A stretch of DNA of 11,201 nt from assembly GCF_000611645.1 (NCBI RefSeq), contig NW_014011684.1, positions 1-11,201 on the forward strand, written 5' to 3'. Below the pieces are notes generated by a model. That model searched no databases and was not told the DNA's origin. It saw only the letters and a list, made by a program, of their open reading frames with translations. The position numbers were made by a program, and so were the translations under genes. Source of the DNA: Monoraphidium neglectum. Its lineage: Eukaryota > Chlorophyta > Chlorophyceae > Sphaeropleales > Selenastraceae. Below, in pieces: positions 8,600 to 11,201 of the stretch (positions within the stretch are counted from its first letter, which is position 1; every line of letters starts with the position of its first letter).

Positions 8600-8845
8600 C
8601 GGCTCTCTCACAGAGCCCCTTGAAGGAGGGGTCTACAGGCAGGAATGAAGAGCACACGCGCTAGGCAGTTGGCAGACCTAACCAACCATAAAGCCCCGCT
8701 CACATACCCCAGGCCGGAAGGCGGCCGCCCGCCCAACGGCGCTGCGCTGCCGCCTGCGGGGCGCGATGAAGTGCCGCCCCCCTGACTACAAGAGCGACCG
8801 CCGCCGCGCCGCCGCCGGCCGCGACCGTGCGGCGACGGCCGGGCG

Positions 8846-9044
8846 GGCGCCCTCAGGCGGTGTAGATGAGAAAATCCTCTAGAGCGGGGGTACCTCAGCC
8901 CCTCGTTGACTTGGAGACCCTCTAGTGCGTGCGTCTCGGGTTTTGTCGATGTTCAGACCCTCTAGAATGGGCGCCTCGGGTGGCAGTGGTGTGCAGCCCC
9001 TCAAGGCGGGCGCCTCAGGCGCTGTTGATGTGGAGGACCTCCAA
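8846..9044 (-). repeat. About 40 bp degenerate minisatellite, five units, spanning the GH32 stop codon
   Basis: On the minus strand, units begin with a CTAGAGG/TTGGAGG/TTGAGGG core at 9044, 9004, 8965, 8925 and 8882, giving periods of 40, 39, 40 and 43 bp. Shared elements are the core, a (A/T)CAAC or ACATC segment in the middle, and a G/C-rich end such as GAGGCGCCC. The first unit encodes the last residues of the GH32 product (LEVLHINSA and stop at 9015-9017). The others would be 3' UTR. Confidence 0.85.
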
Positions 9045-11201
9045 AAATGACCCTGCCACCTGCGCCTCATCAGTCGCCTCCTCGGGCGCCGCGTGCGGCG
9101 CTGTCGCGCCCACGCAATCCCCGCCAGCCTCAATAGGTTTCGCCCCCGGCGGGAGCGCGCCCTCCACTTCCGCGGCGGCCGCCTCTGCGTCGGCGGCGCG
9201 CGCGACGACGGCGGCGAGCGCGGCCTCGGCGTGCGCGGCGGCGGGCAGCGCGGGCGCGGCGGCGCGGCAGGAGCCCATCTCCCACACATCAAGGGACTCG
9301 ACCTCCACCGCCGCCCCCGACGCAAACAGCGCGACGCCAGTACGATCCTCCTCCTGCCCCTGCCCTGCCGGCGGCGCCGCCGGCGCGACGCCGTCGCAGT
9401 TGATGGTGGGGTCGGTGCCGCGGCCGTGGCCGCAGCCGGGGCAGGGGCAGGCGGGCGGGTGGCCGCGGTACATGCGGCTGGTGAGGGTCTCGCCGGTGGA
9501 GGTGAAGACTTCGAGGGCTGAGCCATCCAGCAGGACGCGCAGGGTCAGCGGCTCGCCTGCGCGCGACAGCGTGGGGGAGCGCCACCCAAGCGGTGAGGCT
9601 GGGGAGGTCAGTGAGCGCGTCGCGGGGGCGCGGCTGGCGCCATCGAGAACGGACAGCACACGCTGGGTTTCCAAAACTGCAGGCCTCACATGATATGTTT
9701 CACCAGGACGGGTAAAACAGGTGACCACATGGGTGTGCCTACATTCGACCCGCATTTGGCCCTGAAACAAGCCCGCACGCTGCCCCGCATGCGCACACCC
9801 CCCGACCCATACCATGCCAAGACCCGCGCCCTCGCCCCATGCCGACCTGGCGTGTAAAACCGCAGCGGCCCGCCCACGCGCCGCCCCTCGGGGCTGTCCG
9901 CCCCGCGGGGGTCGTAGGCGTTGGGGAAGGGTTCGTCCCAGTCCAGAGCCAGAAAGTGGCTGTCCCAATCAAAGCTCAACACCGCCGCCCCGCGGCCACC
10001 AGCGCGCCACGACTTGAACACCAGCCCCGCGGCCGCAGGCTCGCCCTTGCCCCGGTCCTCGGAGCTGCCACCGCTGCCGATGTCGGAGGGGGAGGCTCGG
10101 GGGCCGGGGGGCACGAGGGTGATGGATATGTCGAGGTGGGTGCCGCTGACGACGCGCAGGGGCAGGAGGGGGCCGGCAGGGTCGAGCTTCAGGCCGCGCG
10201 CGTGCCAGGAGACCCTGACGTGAGGGAGGGGGGTGGTATTAGAGGGAAAGTGTGTGAGCGAGTGCTTGTGACATCATGAAAGAGTGTGTGTGTGTGTGTG
10301 ACGTCATCGACAGAACTGCCAGCCTGCGAAACGCAGCTGTCTTCGAAACAGGGCAGCGGAGCGCAGGGACTGAGCCGTGCTGCCGGCAGCGCCACTGCGG
10401 GCAAGCAGCGTCACCCCTGCGCCACCAAGCTGCCACGTATGGCTGCATCCGTGCAATCAACTCTTCAAGTATGCGTGCGGCGCAGGCAGGCCAAGCCCAA
10501 GCAGCCAAACGCCCGCCCACCGTGTGCGGAGGCGTGTGATCTCAGGCAGGGGCTCCTGGTGCAGGCGGCCGTCCAGCAGCGTCACCACGCGCGGCGTGCT
10601 GATGCAGCCGGCGTAGGAGTAGTCCCCGCACAGTGCGGGCGGCGTGGGCACGCGGCGGTGCTCCTGGATCCACGCGTACACCAGCTGGCGGCCCTGCGGC
10701 TCGGCACGGGGTTTTGAGGTTGACTGAGGGGAATGTAATGGGTACTACTCACAGACGGATGAAGGGGTGCGATGAGGAAGATGCAGGAGGAGACTGTTGA
10801 GGCTTTTATAAGGGGGCGTGGGTGCTGATACATCCTCCCAAACCACACTTCTAGATCCAGAAGCACAAAACAGTGGGCACGCGTGAGCCGCAGCAGGTCG
10901 GGCAAGAGGGGAGGGGTCGCACCTGGGGGTCTGTCCAGAGAGTGGCCGCATAGAGGGTGGACCCAAGGTCCAGCCTGTGGGGCCCGTCTGCCGCGGTGAC
11001 GTCAAACGTGCCGCTCTTCTCATCATATTGGCCCAACCACCACGTGATCGGGTTGTTGCACGCGTCCGGCGACATGCAAAGCCACCAGTCGCGCGCCGGC
11101 GCCGGCGGCGCCGCCTCCGCCATCGCGGGCGTCGCGGCCGCGGCGCGCCCGGCGGCGCGGGCGAGGGCGAGGGCGTGGCCGGTGCGGGGCGGGGTCGGGG
11201 G
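9015..11201 (-). CDS. Glycoside hydrolase family 32 (invertase / fructan hydrolase type), 5' end off window
   Basis: Predicted to hydrolyse beta-fructosyl linkages in sucrose or fructans. Exons >11201-10923, 10693-10521, 10214-9847, 9676-9015 give 493 residues plus stop. Phases agree at every join: DPQ|GRQ, Arg from CG|G, Val from G|TT. Motifs in family order: ITWWLGQYDEKSGTF, RLDLGSTLYAATLWTDP, GRQLVYAWIQEHRR, GCISTPRVVTLLDGRL, ALPEITRLR-like PLPEITRLR (end of the five-blade propeller), then the beta-sandwich with SWHARGLKL, DGSALEVFTSTGET and GVALFASGAAVEVESLDVWEM. The catalytic NDPNG nucleophile, RDP, and acid/base Glu lie upstream, beyond 11201, so activity cannot be judged. Two oddities: a Cys/Gly/Pro-rich loop within the sandwich (about 9345-9468) and an 86-residue Ala/Glu-rich tail after DVWEM (9018-9275). 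Substrate specificity and cellular location are not determinable because the N-terminus is missing. Confidence 0.93.
10283..10300. repeat. Short (GT)n run in GH32 intron
   Basis: A run of about nine GT units in the 306 bp intron between exons 10693-10521 and 10214-9847. It adds to the pattern of dinucleotide repeats in introns across the window. Confidence 0.9.

Noticed and set aside
8766..8882. Short plus-strand frame starting MKCRPPDYKSDRRR
   Set aside because: It is only 38 codons, isolated, with no acceptor or donor chain, and ends in the minisatellite.
8879..9526. 215-codon minus-strand Arg/Pro-rich frame
   Set aside because: It is a shifted shadow of the last GH32 exon, with composition typical of an out-of-frame reading of GC-rich DNA. 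Only its repeat-derived end is of interest, as the minisatellite.
10299..10306. TGACGTCA palindrome resembling a cAMP response element
   Set aside because: It is an eight-base match next to a GT run inside an intron, with no promoter context, so chance is the better explanation.
1..11201. CRISPR array, tRNA, rRNA, transposon or integrated virus
   Set aside because: No regularly spaced identical repeats with unique spacers, no tRNA-like cloverleaf, no rRNA signature, and no transposase, integrase, reverse transcriptase or capsid motif was found in any frame examined.

Overview
This window looks like nuclear DNA of a GC-rich unicellular green alga. The basis is the gene structure: exons of about 70 to 660 bp joined by GT..AG introns of about 75 to 460 bp, strong GC preference at third codon positions, simple repeats packed into introns, a plastid-type transit peptide on one protein, and a UGUAA-like poly(A) signal. 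Chlorellales or Chlamydomonadales would fit, but the lineage is inference. There is no bacterial operon structure, rRNA, tRNA or CRISPR array.

All four genes I could reconstruct are on the minus strand, head to tail. From right to left: (1) >11201 to 9015, a GH32 glycoside hydrolase (invertase/fructosidase type), 5' end outside the window, four exons with matching phases, a low-complexity C-terminal tail and a ~40 bp minisatellite across its stop codon; (2) about 8599 to 7746, a small unrecognised proline-rich protein of about 92 residues in three exons; (3) 6821 to 5322, a complete four-exon J-domain (DnaJ/Hsp40) protein of 313 residues with a probable plastid transit peptide and a Gln/His tract; (4) 3335 to 439 and probably beyond, a secreted-type phospholipase of the PLA2_B (cPLA2/lysophospholipase) family with signal peptide, glycine-rich oxyanion loop and SISGSSW nucleophile motif.

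Exon joins in the J-domain gene, the GH32 gene and the 3' two thirds of the phospholipase rest on three agreements: consensus splice sites, matching codon phase, and family motifs continuing across the join. The phospholipase 5' exons and the small gene are less certain. The region 3833-4830 probably holds coding sequence, but readings on opposite strands compete and I leave it unresolved.

The four genes do not form an obvious pathway. The points most worth following are a phase-neutral phospholipase exon flanked by complementary GT and CA repeats, the minisatellite encoding the end of the GH32 protein, and the possible link between GH32 and the small gene downstream.
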